Assembly (NCBI RefSeq): GCF_000721705.1
Contig: NZ_JOJL01000004.1
Coordinates: forward strand, 124,001 to 188,000
DNA from: Actinoplanes subtropicus
GTDB taxonomy: Bacteria; Actinomycetota; Actinomycetes; Mycobacteriales; Micromonosporaceae
DNA length: 64,000 bases
Direction: 5' to 3'
A program made the position numbers and the translations under genes. This document shows positions 52,186 through 59,917 of the stretch, in pieces. Position 1 is the first letter of the stretch, and every line of letters begins with the position of its first letter. The notes beneath the pieces are model-generated. The model was given only the letters and a program-made list of their open reading frames with translations, ran no database searches and had not been told where the DNA came from.

Positions 52186-52186
52186 C

Positions 52187-53245
52187 GTGGTGGTACGCGA
52201 CTTCCATCCGCTGCGGGTCGCCGCGATCGAGCGGCTCTGCGACGACGCGGTGGCCGTCACCTTCGACGTGCCGGCGGAGCTCGCCGCGGCGTATGCGTTC
52301 CGGGCGGGGCAGTCGCTGACCGTGCGGCGGCCCGCCGACCCGGACGACGAGCGGCGCAGCTACTCGATCTGCGCGCCGGTCGGGGCGCGGCCGCGGATCG
52401 GGGTGCGCGAGGTGCCCGGCGGGATCGTCTCCGCCTGGCTGGTGCGCGACCTGCGGGTGGGCGACGCGGTGGAGGTGGCGCCGCCGAGCGGCTCCTTCAC
52501 CCCGGATGTCGACGCCGGCGGCCGGCACGTGATGATCGCGGCGGGGTCGGGGATCACGCCGGTGCTGTCGATCGCGGCGTCGCTGCTGCGGGTGCCGGGG
52601 GCGCAGGTGAGCATCCTGTACGGGAACCGGCGCGCCGACACGGTGATGTTCGCCGAGGAGCTGGCCGACCTGAAGGACACCCACCCGTCCCGGCTCGAGC
52701 TGGTGCACCTGCTGTCCCGGGAGGCGCGCGAGGTCGACCTGCTCAGCGGCCGGCTCGACGCGGACAAGCTGCGCACGCTGTTGCCGATGCTGATCGACGT
52801 CGCCGCGGTCGACCACTGGTGGCTGTGCGGGCCGTTCGGCATGGTCACCGACGCGATCGACGTCCTGCAGGAGCGGGGTGTGCCGGCCGAGCGGATCCAC
52901 CGGGAGCTGTTCTGGGTCGACGAGATGCCGCCCGAGCCGCGCCGCGAGGACCGTGGGATCGAGGGGCCGAGCAGCGAGGTCACCGTGGTACTCGACGGGC
53001 GGGCCAGCACGGTGACCGTGGCCGAGGGCGACACCGTGCTCGAGGGTGCGCAGCGGGTGCGGCCCGACCTGCCGTTCGCCTGCAAGGGCGGGGTGTGCGG
53101 GACGTGCCGGGCCCGGGTCACCGAGGGCGAGGTGACGATGCGGCGGAACTTCGCCCTGGAACCGGCCGAGCTGGCGGCCGGGTTCGTGCTGACCTGCCAG
53201 TCGCTGCCGGCGAGCCCGAAGCTGGAGGTGACCTTCGACGAGTGA
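52187..53245 (+). CDS. paaE: Phenylacetyl-CoA epoxidase reductase PaaE
   Basis: This 352-residue reductase has an FAD domain (RSYSICAPVG), an NAD domain (MIAAGSGITPVLSIAASLL, WWLCGPFGMV) and a C-terminal plant-type ferredoxin with CKGGVCGTCRARV and a later C for the 2Fe-2S cluster (LTCQSLPASP). It passes electrons from NADPH to PaaA. Start: GTG 52187, last gene of the coupled run. Confidence 0.95.
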   Translation: MVVRDFHPLRVAAIERLCDDAVAVTFDVPAELAAAYAFRAGQSLTVRRPADPDDERRSYSICAPVGARPRIGVREVPGGIVSAWLVRDLRVGDAVEVAPPSGSFTPDVDAGGRHVMIAAGSGITPVLSIAASLLRVPGAQVSILYGNRRADTVMFAEELADLKDTHPSRLELVHLLSREAREVDLLSGRLDADKLRTLLPMLIDVAAVDHWWLCGPFGMVTDAIDVLQERGVPAERIHRELFWVDEMPPEPRREDRGIEGPSSEVTVVLDGRASTVTVAEGDTVLEGAQRVRPDLPFACKGGVCGTCRARVTEGEVTMRRNFALEPAELAAGFVLTCQSLPASPKLEVTFDE

Positions 53246-53272
53246 CGATCCCCCGGAGCAGGAGTGAGGGTG

Positions 53273-53307
53273 GCCGCCGGGAACGCCCCAACAACGTCCC
53301 CGGCGGC
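53273..53307. terminator. Stem-loop after the paa operon
   Basis: GCCGCCGGG (53273-53281) pairs with CCCGGCGGC (53299-53307). It lies 28 bases after the paaE stop, between it and the convergent TIGR03089 gene. Confidence 0.5.
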
Positions 53308-53360
53308 TTGGGCGGCAGGCTACCCCGGTGTTGTGGATCTCGGCTACCGCACGAAGGTCC

Positions 53361-54038
53361 TCAGCGGATCGGCGAACGGGGGAGGACCTGGGTCGCTCCC
53401 TCGGCGGTGGCCCGCGTCTCGGCGGTGCCGGGTGCGAGGTTGGCGCACAGGACGACCGAGGCACCCACCGACAGCGGGGCGAGCAGCCACATGAGCGGCT
53501 GAGTCGAGGCCGTCGTGAGATCGATGAGCACACGGTCGCCGCGCCGGATGCCCTGGGAGGCGGCGACTTCGAGGGCGACGGCTTCGTACTCGCCGAAGGC
53601 CGATGCTGCCCGCAGGTTCGAGGGCCAGGCCGGCGGGGCGGCGCCGAGGTGCGGGCGGACCGCCGTCAGGAAGTCGCGGTAATCCGGCGGCACGTCGGCG
53701 AGCGGCGAGCCCGGCCCGAGCGCGAACTGGTGCCGAGCCGAGGGAACCTCGTCGATCCAGCTGCCGACCCGGCGCCGTTCCACGAACGTCGCCTCGAACG
53801 GACCCGCCGGCGCCCACTCGGGGAACGACACCGCCATGCCGGCCGACCAGGCGCCGAGCAGGACGACCGCGGTCTGCCAATGCGGCGGGAGCAACACGGC
53901 GACCAGGTCGCCGGGCGCCAGCCCGCACTCCTCGGTGAGCAGCGCCGCCGTGGCCGCCGACCATTCGCCGACCTCGGCCGCGCCCAGCCCGACCCGCTCG
54001 CCGGTCGCGTCGTCGCAGTAGACGAGCAACTCGGTCAT
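53361..54038 (-). CDS. TIGR03089 family protein
   Basis: This 225-residue protein resembles the N-terminal part of AMP-binding enzymes (LLTEECGLAPGDLVAVLLPP, WQTAVVLLGAWSAGMAVSFP) but lacks the adenylation P-loop; that is the character of TIGR03089, an actinobacterial family of unknown function. Start: ATG 54038, overlapping the stop of a possible 19-codon leader frame. Confidence 0.8.
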   Translation of the reverse strand: MTELLVYCDDATGERVGLGAAEVGEWSAATAALLTEECGLAPGDLVAVLLPPHWQTAVVLLGAWSAGMAVSFPEWAPAGPFEATFVERRRVGSWIDEVPSARHQFALGPGSPLADVPPDYRDFLTAVRPHLGAAPPAWPSNLRAASAFGEYEAVALEVAASQGIRRGDRVLIDLTTASTQPLMWLLAPLSVGASVVLCANLAPGTAETRATAEGATQVLPRSPIR

Positions 54039-54094
54039 GCCGGGCCCTCGCCGGTGGCGTGGGCGGGCGACTCACGGAAGTGCCACTCGGCCAT
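54035..54094 (-). CDS. Possible 19-codon coupled leader ORF before the TIGR03089 gene
   Basis: ATG at 54094 opens a frame reading MAEWHFRESPAHATGEGPA whose TGA overlaps the next ATG (ATGA). The overlap is of the kind seen between real genes here, but the ribosome site is weak (AGGGTG), so this may be chance. Confidence 0.3.
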   Translation of the reverse strand: MAEWHFRESPAHATGEGPA

Positions 54095-54114
54095 GCCGGG
54101 CACCCTATCGAGGG

Positions 54115-54387
54115 TCAGGCGGCCATGCCCAGGCGCAGCTCGCGGATCTCCTTGGTGTAGCGGGCCAGCAGGTGCACCGTGCGCGGGCCGGCCACGCCAT
54201 CCGGCTCGAGGCCGACGCGCTCCTGGAACGTGCGCACGGCCTCCTCCAGCGACTCGCCGACGGGCACGCCGACCTCGGTGAGCAGGGGGCGCACAATTTC
54301 CGGATCGGCCGGCGGCGGCGCGTCGGACCAGCCGATCAGGCCACCGACGGCGGTACCGACCACGCTGAGCATTCCTCGTGCGGACAT
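54115..54387 (-). CDS. Small peptidoglycan-binding-like domain protein
   Basis: This 90-residue protein has a central segment VRTFQERVGLEPDGVAGPRTV that is a recognisable PG_binding_1 motif (helical repeat found in cell-wall hydrolases). The N-terminal part (LSVVGTAVGGLIGW) is hydrophobic but short. AAGGAGG precedes ATG 54387. It could be a cell-wall or adaptor protein; no catalytic domain is attached. Confidence 0.6.
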   Translation of the reverse strand: MSARGMLSVVGTAVGGLIGWSDAPPPADPEIVRPLLTEVGVPVGESLEEAVRTFQERVGLEPDGVAGPRTVHLLARYTKEIRELRLGMAA

Positions 54388-54395
54388 CTCGGCCT

Positions 54396-54430
54396 CCTTC
54401 GTGGGGGAGCTTCAAGCTTCCCCACGAAGG
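54396..54430 (-). promoter_or_regulatory. 17-bp-arm hairpin overlapping the ribosome site of the small PG-binding protein
   Basis: Positions 54396-54412 pair with 54414-54430 at 16 of 17 positions. On the minus-strand RNA the second arm ends in GAAGG, part of the GAAGGAGG ribosome site for the 54387 start. It can both terminate the upstream lipoprotein transcript and mask the ribosome site. Confidence 0.55.
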
Positions 54431-54460
54431 CTGTGCCGCACATCTGACCACGGTCTCGGG

Positions 54461-55015
54461 TTACTGAGCCGGTTCTCCGACTTTCGGCCGACCCGGGCAG
54501 GCGGTGGAGCGGGCCAGCGTCACCAGTTTCCGGGCATCGGCGGCGGTCACATCCTCCGCGCCGATCTCGCCGGCCACGGCGGTGTCGGTCTTTCCGGCCT
54601 CGAGGCCCGCGCAGGCCTGTTCGCCGAGCGCCTCCACCTCCTCGTCCCTTCGGTCGAGGGCCACGCCGGGCAGGTCCCGCTGCACCGCGGCGACGAACCG
54701 GTCGAGTCCGGCGTCCCCGCTGCCCGCATCGCCGGCCGGCGACGCTGTCCGGGGCGCGGGCGAGGCGTGGCGAGTCCTGGTTGCCGCGGCTTTCGCCGAC
54801 GTCGTCGTCCTTTCCGGTACGGGGTTGAGCACCGTCACCGCCGAGGCGACCGGCACGGGCGCGGCCGTGGTCCTGCCCGGCGCCCCGCAGCCGGCCGTCG
54901 CCAACAGCGCCGCGATCCCGGCCAGCACCCCGATCCGGCCCAGCACCCCGATCCGGCCCAGCACCCCGATCCGGCCCAGCACCCCGATCCGGCCCAGCAC
55001 CCCGGTCCGCCTCAT
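54461..55015 (-). CDS. DUF732-like lipoprotein with a repeat-built signal peptide
   Basis: This 184-residue protein has a signal peptide with five GVLGRI-like repeats followed by AALLATAGCGAP (lipobox ATAGC). A Thr/Ala/Pro linker and a C-terminal DUF732-like domain follow (DRFVAAVQRDLPG, ALGEQACAGLEAG, LVTLARSTACP with a cysteine pair). The hydrophobic region is unusually long and contains arginines because of the 18-bp repeats. Its start overlaps the preceding frame (ATGA at 55012-55015). Confidence 0.75.
   Translation of the reverse strand: MRRTGVLGRIGVLGRIGVLGRIGVLGRIGVLAGIAALLATAGCGAPGRTTAAPVPVASAVTVLNPVPERTTTSAKAAATRTRHASPAPRTASPAGDAGSGDAGLDRFVAAVQRDLPGVALDRRDEEVEALGEQACAGLEAGKTDTAVAGEIGAEDVTAADARKLVTLARSTACPGRPKVGEPAQ
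54922..55011. repeat. 18-bp in-frame tandem repeat, five copies, in the lipoprotein signal peptide
   Basis: Units of CCAGCACCCCGATCCGGC run from 54922 to 55011, the last copy slightly changed. Each codes six residues (GVLGRI on the minus strand). A change in copy number would alter signal-peptide length by multiples of six residues. Confidence 0.9.
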
Positions 55016-55461
55016 CGCCCGGCCTCCGCGGAGTCGTCGCCGCAGACCGGCAGCATGGCGGTTTCCCGCCGGTCGGTCCGGCGCCCAGCGGGATAGACCG
55101 GCATGAGCGCGGTGTCGCGGCCGGTGACCGCGCCGAGCCGAGTGGGCGGCGGGGCCACACCGGCGGCGGGCGAGCCGGTCGGCCCAGCGGCAGGTGAGCC
55201 GGTCAGGCCGGCGGCGGGCGACCCGATCGGCCCGGCGGCGGGCGACCCGATCGGCCCGGCGGCGGGCGACCCGGTCGGCCCGGCGGCGGGCGACCCGATC
55301 GGCCCGGCAGTGGGCGACCCGGTCGGCCCGGCGGCGGGCGACCCGATCGGCCTGGCAGCGGGCGACCCGGTCGGCCCGGCGGAGAGCGAACCGGTCGGCC
55401 CGGGCGCGGGTGCGCGAGGCGGCAACGGCACCGCGACGGTGGCAAAACGGGCGAAAGTCAC
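55012..55461 (-). CDS. Hypothetical Gly-Pro-Ser repeat protein
   Basis: This frame of up to 149 residues is dominated by ten GPIGSPAA-like octapeptides and ends with DTALMPVYPAGRRTDRRET and a Cys-containing tail. Its TGA overlaps the lipoprotein ATG, which favours real coupled translation. The plus strand is also open across the repeats (GDPIGPAA octads), so the coding strand rests mainly on that overlap. No family is recognised. Confidence 0.45.
   Translation of the reverse strand: MTFARFATVAVPLPPRAPAPGPTGSLSAGPTGSPAARPIGSPAAGPTGSPTAGPIGSPAAGPTGSPAAGPIGSPAAGPIGSPAAGLTGSPAAGPTGSPAAGVAPPPTRLGAVTGRDTALMPVYPAGRRTDRRETAMLPVCGDDSAEAGR
55161..55400. repeat. 24-bp in-frame tandem repeat, ten units
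   Basis: Units of about GGCGACCCGATCGGCCCGGCGGCG run for 240 bases with small differences (ATC/GTC alternation). The period is a multiple of three and both strands stay open through it. Confidence 0.85.
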
Positions 55462-55636
55462 CCGGCGACCCTAGGCCCGCGCCGTCCGGCCGCGCCCCGG
55501 CTCGCCCACCGGCGGGTGGTGACGCGACCCGACCGGGTGATCCACCGCATACAGCGAACCCACAGAGCGCTCACCGGTGGCCGACAACTTCCCGGGCAAC
55601 TGTTGATTCACCAGCCCACGGAAACGAGGCGTCGCC

Positions 55637-56533
55637 ATGACCGACCTGATGACCCGGCCCACCGAGCAGAGCGACGACGCGTACTCCGGCGACCGGCACG
55701 ACTGGACGATGCCCCCGCCGCCGCCCGCGCCCCCGTACGCGATCCCGCAGTCCCCCGGCGGCAACCACTGGCCGCGCCGGATAGCCGGCGGCGCCGTGGT
55801 GCTCGCGCTGGTCGCCGGTGGCGGCACGGCCGGCGGCGTGCTGGCCGAGCGGTACCTCGCCGGCCACGCCACCACGACCACCAGCAGCGTCGCCACCGAC
55901 GCCAACGCGACGGTCACCGACGGCGACAGCCTGGCGAGCGTGGTGAAGGCGGTGCAGCCGAGCGTCGTCACCGTGACGGTGGACGGCGCCCGGTCCGAGT
56001 CGCTGGGCTCGGGCGTGGTCATCAGCTCGGACGGGCTGATCCTCACCAACAACCACGTGATCGACTCGGAGGGGACGGTCAGCGTGCGGTTGTCGAGCGG
56101 CCAGACCGTACCCGCGAAGGTGGTTGCCACCGACACCACCAATGACCTGGCGCTGGTGCAGGCGACCGGGTTGTCGGGCCTGACCCCGGTGACCTTCGGC
56201 ACCAACTCCAGCGTGGCGATCGGCGACACCGTGCTCGCCTTCGGCGCCCCGCTCGGCCTGGAGAACACGGTCACCTCCGGCATCGTCTCGGCGGTCGACC
56301 GCAGCGTCGACACCGGCACCGAGAAGCTGTCCGGCCTGATCCAGACCGACGCCGCGATCAACGAGGGCAACTCCGGCGGCGCGCTGGTCGACACCTCCGG
56401 CCACGTGATCGGGATCAACGTCGCGATCGCCACCGCCGGCCAGAGCGACAGCGGCAGCATCGGGGTCGGCTTCGCGATCCCGTCCGACACCGTCACCAAG
56501 GTGATCAGCCAGCTGAAGAGCCAGATCCAGTGA
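55637..56533 (+). CDS. Membrane-anchored S1C (HtrA-like) serine protease without PDZ domain
   Basis: This 298-residue protein has a Pro-rich cytoplasmic N terminus, one membrane helix (residues about 49-68, AGGAVVLALVAGGGTAGGV) and a trypsin-like domain. The catalytic triad is in LTNNHVIDSEG (His), DTTNDLALVQ (Asp) and NEGNSGGALVD (Ser). It ends right after the protease domain with no PDZ domain, shorter than typical DegP. It probably acts in envelope protein quality control. A strong stem-loop follows. Confidence 0.9.
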   Translation: MTDLMTRPTEQSDDAYSGDRHDWTMPPPPPAPPYAIPQSPGGNHWPRRIAGGAVVLALVAGGGTAGGVLAERYLAGHATTTTSSVATDANATVTDGDSLASVVKAVQPSVVTVTVDGARSESLGSGVVISSDGLILTNNHVIDSEGTVSVRLSSGQTVPAKVVATDTTNDLALVQATGLSGLTPVTFGTNSSVAIGDTVLAFGAPLGLENTVTSGIVSAVDRSVDTGTEKLSGLIQTDAAINEGNSGGALVDTSGHVIGINVAIATAGQSDSGSIGVGFAIPSDTVTKVISQLKSQIQ

Positions 56534-56536
56534 GCC

Positions 56537-56582
56537 ACCGGCGTGGCCGCCGTCTTCCCCCGTGGGCGGCGGCCACGCCGGT
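56537..56582. terminator. Perfect 16-bp stem-loop between convergent protease and monooxygenase genes
   Basis: 56537-56552 is complementary to 56567-56582, with a 14-base loop. It begins 4 bases after the protease stop and ends 6 bases before the monooxygenase stop, so it serves both. Confidence 0.8.
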
Positions 56583-56587
56583 TCCCG

Positions 56588-58018
56588 TCAGCCGAACCAT
56601 TGGGCCAGCGCGGCCCGCAGCGAGTCCTGATCCGGGTGTTCCGACGACGACGTCCACGCCACGATGCAGTCCGGCCGGACCAGCATCGCGGTCGCTCCGG
56701 GGACCGGCGCGGTCACCACGTCGACCCGGTCGCGCCACGGCGCGGCGACGGCGGCCAGGGTGCCGGTGTTGTCGACCAGCAGCGGCCGGCCGGAGTGCGT
56801 CAGTTCCCCGAGATCGGGCACGAACCGGCGGTCGGATCCGGCGATCAATTCGGCGATCCGCCGCCGCACCGCCGGCTCCTCCAGCAACTCGCCGAAGAGC
56901 GTACGCATCGCGGAGACCTCGGCCCCCGGACCGACCAGCAGGTGCTGCGCCTGGGTGTGCATGGTGACCCGCTCGCCGGCCGGCCGCCGCTCCGCCTCGT
57001 ACGTGTCGAGCAGCCCCTCCGGCGCCCACCCGTGTACCGACGCGGCGAGTTTCCACGCGAGGTTCACCGCATCCTGCAGGCCCAGGTTGAGCCCGGGGCC
57101 GCCGATCGCCGAGTGCACGTGCGCGGCGTCACCGACCAGGAACACCCGGCCCGCCCGGTAGTGCTCGGCCAGTCGCGTCTGCCCGCCGCTGAGCCGGCGC
57201 AGCAGGTGCGGCCCGTCGCCGGCCGGCGGCCCGAGCGGGATGTCCACACCGAAGACGTGCGCGGACGCGGCCCGCAGGTCGGCGAGGTCGAAAGGTTCGG
57301 CACCCTCGGGCAGGTCGAACGTGTTCACGCTGAGCAGCGTCCGCCCGTCCGGGAACGGGGCGAAGGCGATGAGCCCTCGCTCGGCGCGGTGGTGCAGGAA
57401 CGGCGGGATCACCCCGTAGCCGGGGACGAGCAGGCCGCCGGTGACCGGATCGCGCCAGGACGGGGGAACCGTGACGTGGGCGGTCCGGGACACCGTACGG
57501 TCGCTGGTGAAGCCCGGGAAGTCGATGCCGGCCAGTTTCCGGACGAGGCTCTTCCCGCCGTCGGCGCCGACCAGATAACGGGCCTCGATGTCGTCCGAGC
57601 CGTCGACCGAGACCACGATGGAGTCGTCTTTCTGGGTGAACCCGGTGACCGAGTGGCCGCGCCGGATTTCCACGCCGAGTTCGAGGGCCCGCTCGGCCAG
57701 CACCGCCTCGATCCGCCGCTGCGGCACCAGCACCGTGTAGACCGGATTGTCGGCCAAGTCCGCCAGCGGCAACGGAAACGCCGCGAACATGTACTGCGGC
57801 ACCGGCACCGGCGGCGACGGGTCCCCGGTCAGCCGCCCATACAGCCCGCGCCGGTGGAACAGCTGGACGACCTGCCCGGCCATCCCGTTGGCCCGCTGCT
57901 CGCCGGTCGGTTCGGTCAGCTTCTCGAGCACCACGGCCCGGAGCCCGGCCAGTGCCAATTCGCTCGCCACCATGAGCCCGTTAGGGCCGCCGCCGGCGAT
58001 CACCACGTCGAAATTCAT
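56588..58018 (-). CDS. FAD-dependent aromatic-ring monooxygenase
   Basis: This 476-residue class-A flavoprotein has DVVIAGGGPNGLMVASELAL (FAD-binding GxGxxG), YLVGADGGKSLVRKLAGI (DG motif) and VFLVGDAAHVHSAIGGPGLN (GD motif), with a C-terminal thioredoxin-like tail as in PgaE/RdmE-type hydroxylases. It hydroxylates a phenolic or polyketide substrate using NAD(P)H. It is followed on the same strand by nothing and preceded by its probable TetR regulator. Start: ATG 58018; the longer frame is not supported. Confidence 0.9.
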   Translation of the reverse strand: MNFDVVIAGGGPNGLMVASELALAGLRAVVLEKLTEPTGEQRANGMAGQVVQLFHRRGLYGRLTGDPSPPVPVPQYMFAAFPLPLADLADNPVYTVLVPQRRIEAVLAERALELGVEIRRGHSVTGFTQKDDSIVVSVDGSDDIEARYLVGADGGKSLVRKLAGIDFPGFTSDRTVSRTAHVTVPPSWRDPVTGGLLVPGYGVIPPFLHHRAERGLIAFAPFPDGRTLLSVNTFDLPEGAEPFDLADLRAASAHVFGVDIPLGPPAGDGPHLLRRLSGGQTRLAEHYRAGRVFLVGDAAHVHSAIGGPGLNLGLQDAVNLAWKLAASVHGWAPEGLLDTYEAERRPAGERVTMHTQAQHLLVGPGAEVSAMRTLFGELLEEPAVRRRIAELIAGSDRRFVPDLGELTHSGRPLLVDNTGTLAAVAAPWRDRVDVVTAPVPGATAMLVRPDCIVAWTSSSEHPDQDSLRAALAQWFG

Positions 58019-58095
58019 CGCAGAATACCCCTTCGATGGGCGTGACTCACCCGCCGCCATTTCTCGCGGGCAGCCATTCCGATGAGGACAAAGTG

Positions 58096-58704
58096 TTAGT
58101 GGATGGGTGGCGGCAGGCCCGCGGAAACCTGCCGCATCGCGTCGCGGACGACGTCTTCCAGGTCGCGCCCGGTCGCCATGAACGCCGAACTCGCCACGTT
58201 CTGCGCCGCCAGCACGGTGGCGGCCACCAGGTGCGGATACATCTCGGTCTCCGAGTCGGTTCCGGTGCGCTCCGCGATCGCCGCCGCGAGCGCGTCCTGA
58301 GCCTGTGCCCCGGCCCGCAATGTCTCGGCCTGGATGGCCGGCACCTCGAGCATGAGCCGCAGACCCGCCGCCCATTCGTCCCGGTCGGGGCGTGGCTGCG
58401 CGGTCACCTCCGGACCCGGTCGGTGCTGATCGATCAGCGCCTCGGTGAGCGCCTCCCACAGCGGCTCATCGGCCGGACGCTCGCGCAGCGCCTCGGCCAT
58501 CCGGTGGATCCGGTCGAGGTGGCGGGACGCTACCGCCTCGGCCTTGCTGGCGAAGTAGTTGTTGAACGTGCGGGGTGAGACGCCGGCCGCGGCGGCGATG
58601 TCCTCGACCAGAACCTTGTCGTAGCCTCGCTCGACGATCAGCCTGATCGCCGCCCAGCTCAGCGCCGCGCGAGTCGCCAGCTTCTTCTGCTCTCTCAGCC
58701 CCAC
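58096..58704 (-). CDS. TetR family transcriptional regulator
   Basis: This 202-residue protein has TRAALSWAAIRLIVERGYDK and the helix-turn-helix VEDIAAAAGVSPRTFNNYFA, typical of TetR. Start: GTG 58704 (VGLREQKKL), the usual N terminus of this subgroup; longer frames are unlikely. It lies 77 bases upstream of the monooxygenase on the same strand, and tandem operator-like repeats are just before its start, so it probably controls both. Ligand unknown. Confidence 0.88.
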   Translation of the reverse strand: MGLREQKKLATRAALSWAAIRLIVERGYDKVLVEDIAAAAGVSPRTFNNYFASKAEAVASRHLDRIHRMAEALRERPADEPLWEALTEALIDQHRPGPEVTAQPRPDRDEWAAGLRLMLEVPAIQAETLRAGAQAQDALAAAIAERTGTDSETEMYPHLVAATVLAAQNVASSAFMATGRDLEDVVRDAMRQVSAGLPPPIH

Positions 58705-58724
58705 GCCGCCACCGTAGCAAAAAG

Positions 58725-58754
58725 TGCGGGCCCCGCAAAGATGCGTGCCCCGCA
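58725..58754. promoter_or_regulatory. Tandem 13-bp TetR operators
   Basis: TGCGGGCCCCGCA (58725-58737) and TGCGTGCCCCGCA (58742-58754) are palindromes around a central C with centres 17 bases apart, 20 bases before the TetR start. The spacing would allow two dimers on overlapping faces. Confidence 0.65.
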
Positions 58755-59017
58755 GTTTTCTCAGCATGTCCTCAGGAGGACATCGGATCCGGCGGGCCAA
58801 CACGGGAACTCTTCACGTCAGTCGCGCCTCCGCAGTGTTCCCATCGGGTCTGGCGGTGGCGAGGCCGGACCCTGCACTCGGTGTGGCCCCGGCCTACCAC
58901 GTCGGTAGGTGGCCGTGAGCCTATGAAGATCGTAGATCTGTGGTGAGGCGTTCCCGGAGGGCGGGTGTGGTCCGATCAGAACGTTTCCCACGCCAGCGCT
59001 GGATCTAGCGTTGTCGG
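58755..59017. other. Intergenic region before the frameshifted gene
   Basis: This 263-base gap carries the distal TetR region and otherwise no gene, hairpin or clear promoter that I can support. Confidence 0.5.
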
Positions 59018-59596
59018 GTGATCGAAATCCTGGACGACCGCGGTGTGCTTGTCCGACCCGACTCGACCCGACCCGACCTGGACCTGGCGACATTGAGCCT
59101 TGCTGGTGTGCCCTTCGGAGCGGATGCCGCTGACAGTGTTCCCCGACACCAGATCACTGAGGCAAGCTCCTCGATTGTCCGCCGCTCGACCAGCCGCACC
59201 GACCAGGTTCCCGAGTACTTCGCGGCGGATGACCGAAGGCTGACCCTCGACGAAGTGATCGACAGCGCCCTCGGGGACGGCGGCATGGTGCATTCCCAGG
59301 CAACTTCAGCTACAAGATCGTAGGGTCGCTGATCGTCGGGTTCGCGTTCTACGGTGCCGACCGCGGCCATCTGGCCCACTTCGGTTATCTGCGGTCCTAT
59401 GAGCAGCTCCTCCTCACGTTTGGGACAGCGGACCGGGCCGAAGAATCACGGGCCTACGGTGATCTCTTGGGACGCCGCAACTACTACTGGCATCCGCGGA
59501 AACTCATGTATTGGAGTGCCAGTGATGAAGATGGAACTGGTTGCCTCTCCTCGATCGGTCTTGGCTGACTATCCCGGCACCACTGACCCCGAATAG
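59018..59596 (+). pseudogene. Frameshifted gene of unknown family
   Basis: The first frame opens at 59018 (IEILDDRGVLVRPDSTRPDL) and runs in convincing coding style through DQVPEYFAADDRRLTLDEVI to about 59285. From about 59295 the reading continues one frame off as FPGNFSYKIVGSLIVGFAF, GADRGHLAHFGYLRSYEQLL and NYYWHPRKLMYWSASDED to a TGA at 59568. The expected C-terminal ADYPGTTDPE is then in a third frame ending at 59596. So at least two frameshifts are needed to read one protein of about 190 residues. I recognise no named function. Confidence 0.65.
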
Positions 59597-59737
59597 GCGC
59601 AGTCGCGCCGGTCCGCGAACGCCTCCGCCCTTCGGCAGCTCAGCACGAGGGCCGCGGCCTGCCGGCCGACCGTCGAGCGTGACGGGCCTCGCTGATCCTG
59701 TGCATGCTCGGCGGCAAATCCGGACACCTCCGCCTGC

Positions 59738-59813
59738 CTTTGCTCTGCTCACCTATACGCACCGAAATCGAACGCCCGCTCGATTTCGGTGCGTATACGT
59801 GAGCAGAGCAAAG
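59738..59813. repeat. Inverted repeat with 34-bp arms and 8-base loop
   Basis: 59738-59771 is complementary to 59780-59813 with a single mismatch. The arms are clearly less GC-rich than the surroundings (they contain TATACGC and CCGAAATCGA). The element lies in the gap between two pseudogenes. It could be a strong terminator or the remnant of a mobile or palindromic element; no target-site duplication was recognised. Confidence 0.85.
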
Positions 59814-59917
59814 CCGCAGGGAAAGGCAGCTGTGGTCGCGTTCGGCCGGCCAGCCGCGGTAGGCGGCCGGACGCCCGCACATCGGCATGTCCGAATGTCG
59901 GAGGTTCTCCGGTGCGG

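Noticed and set aside
55103..55474. Plus-strand 123-residue GDPIGPAA-repeat frame
   Set aside because: Open only because the 24-bp repeat lacks stops on either strand; the minus frame has the ATGA coupling, so I kept that one at low confidence.
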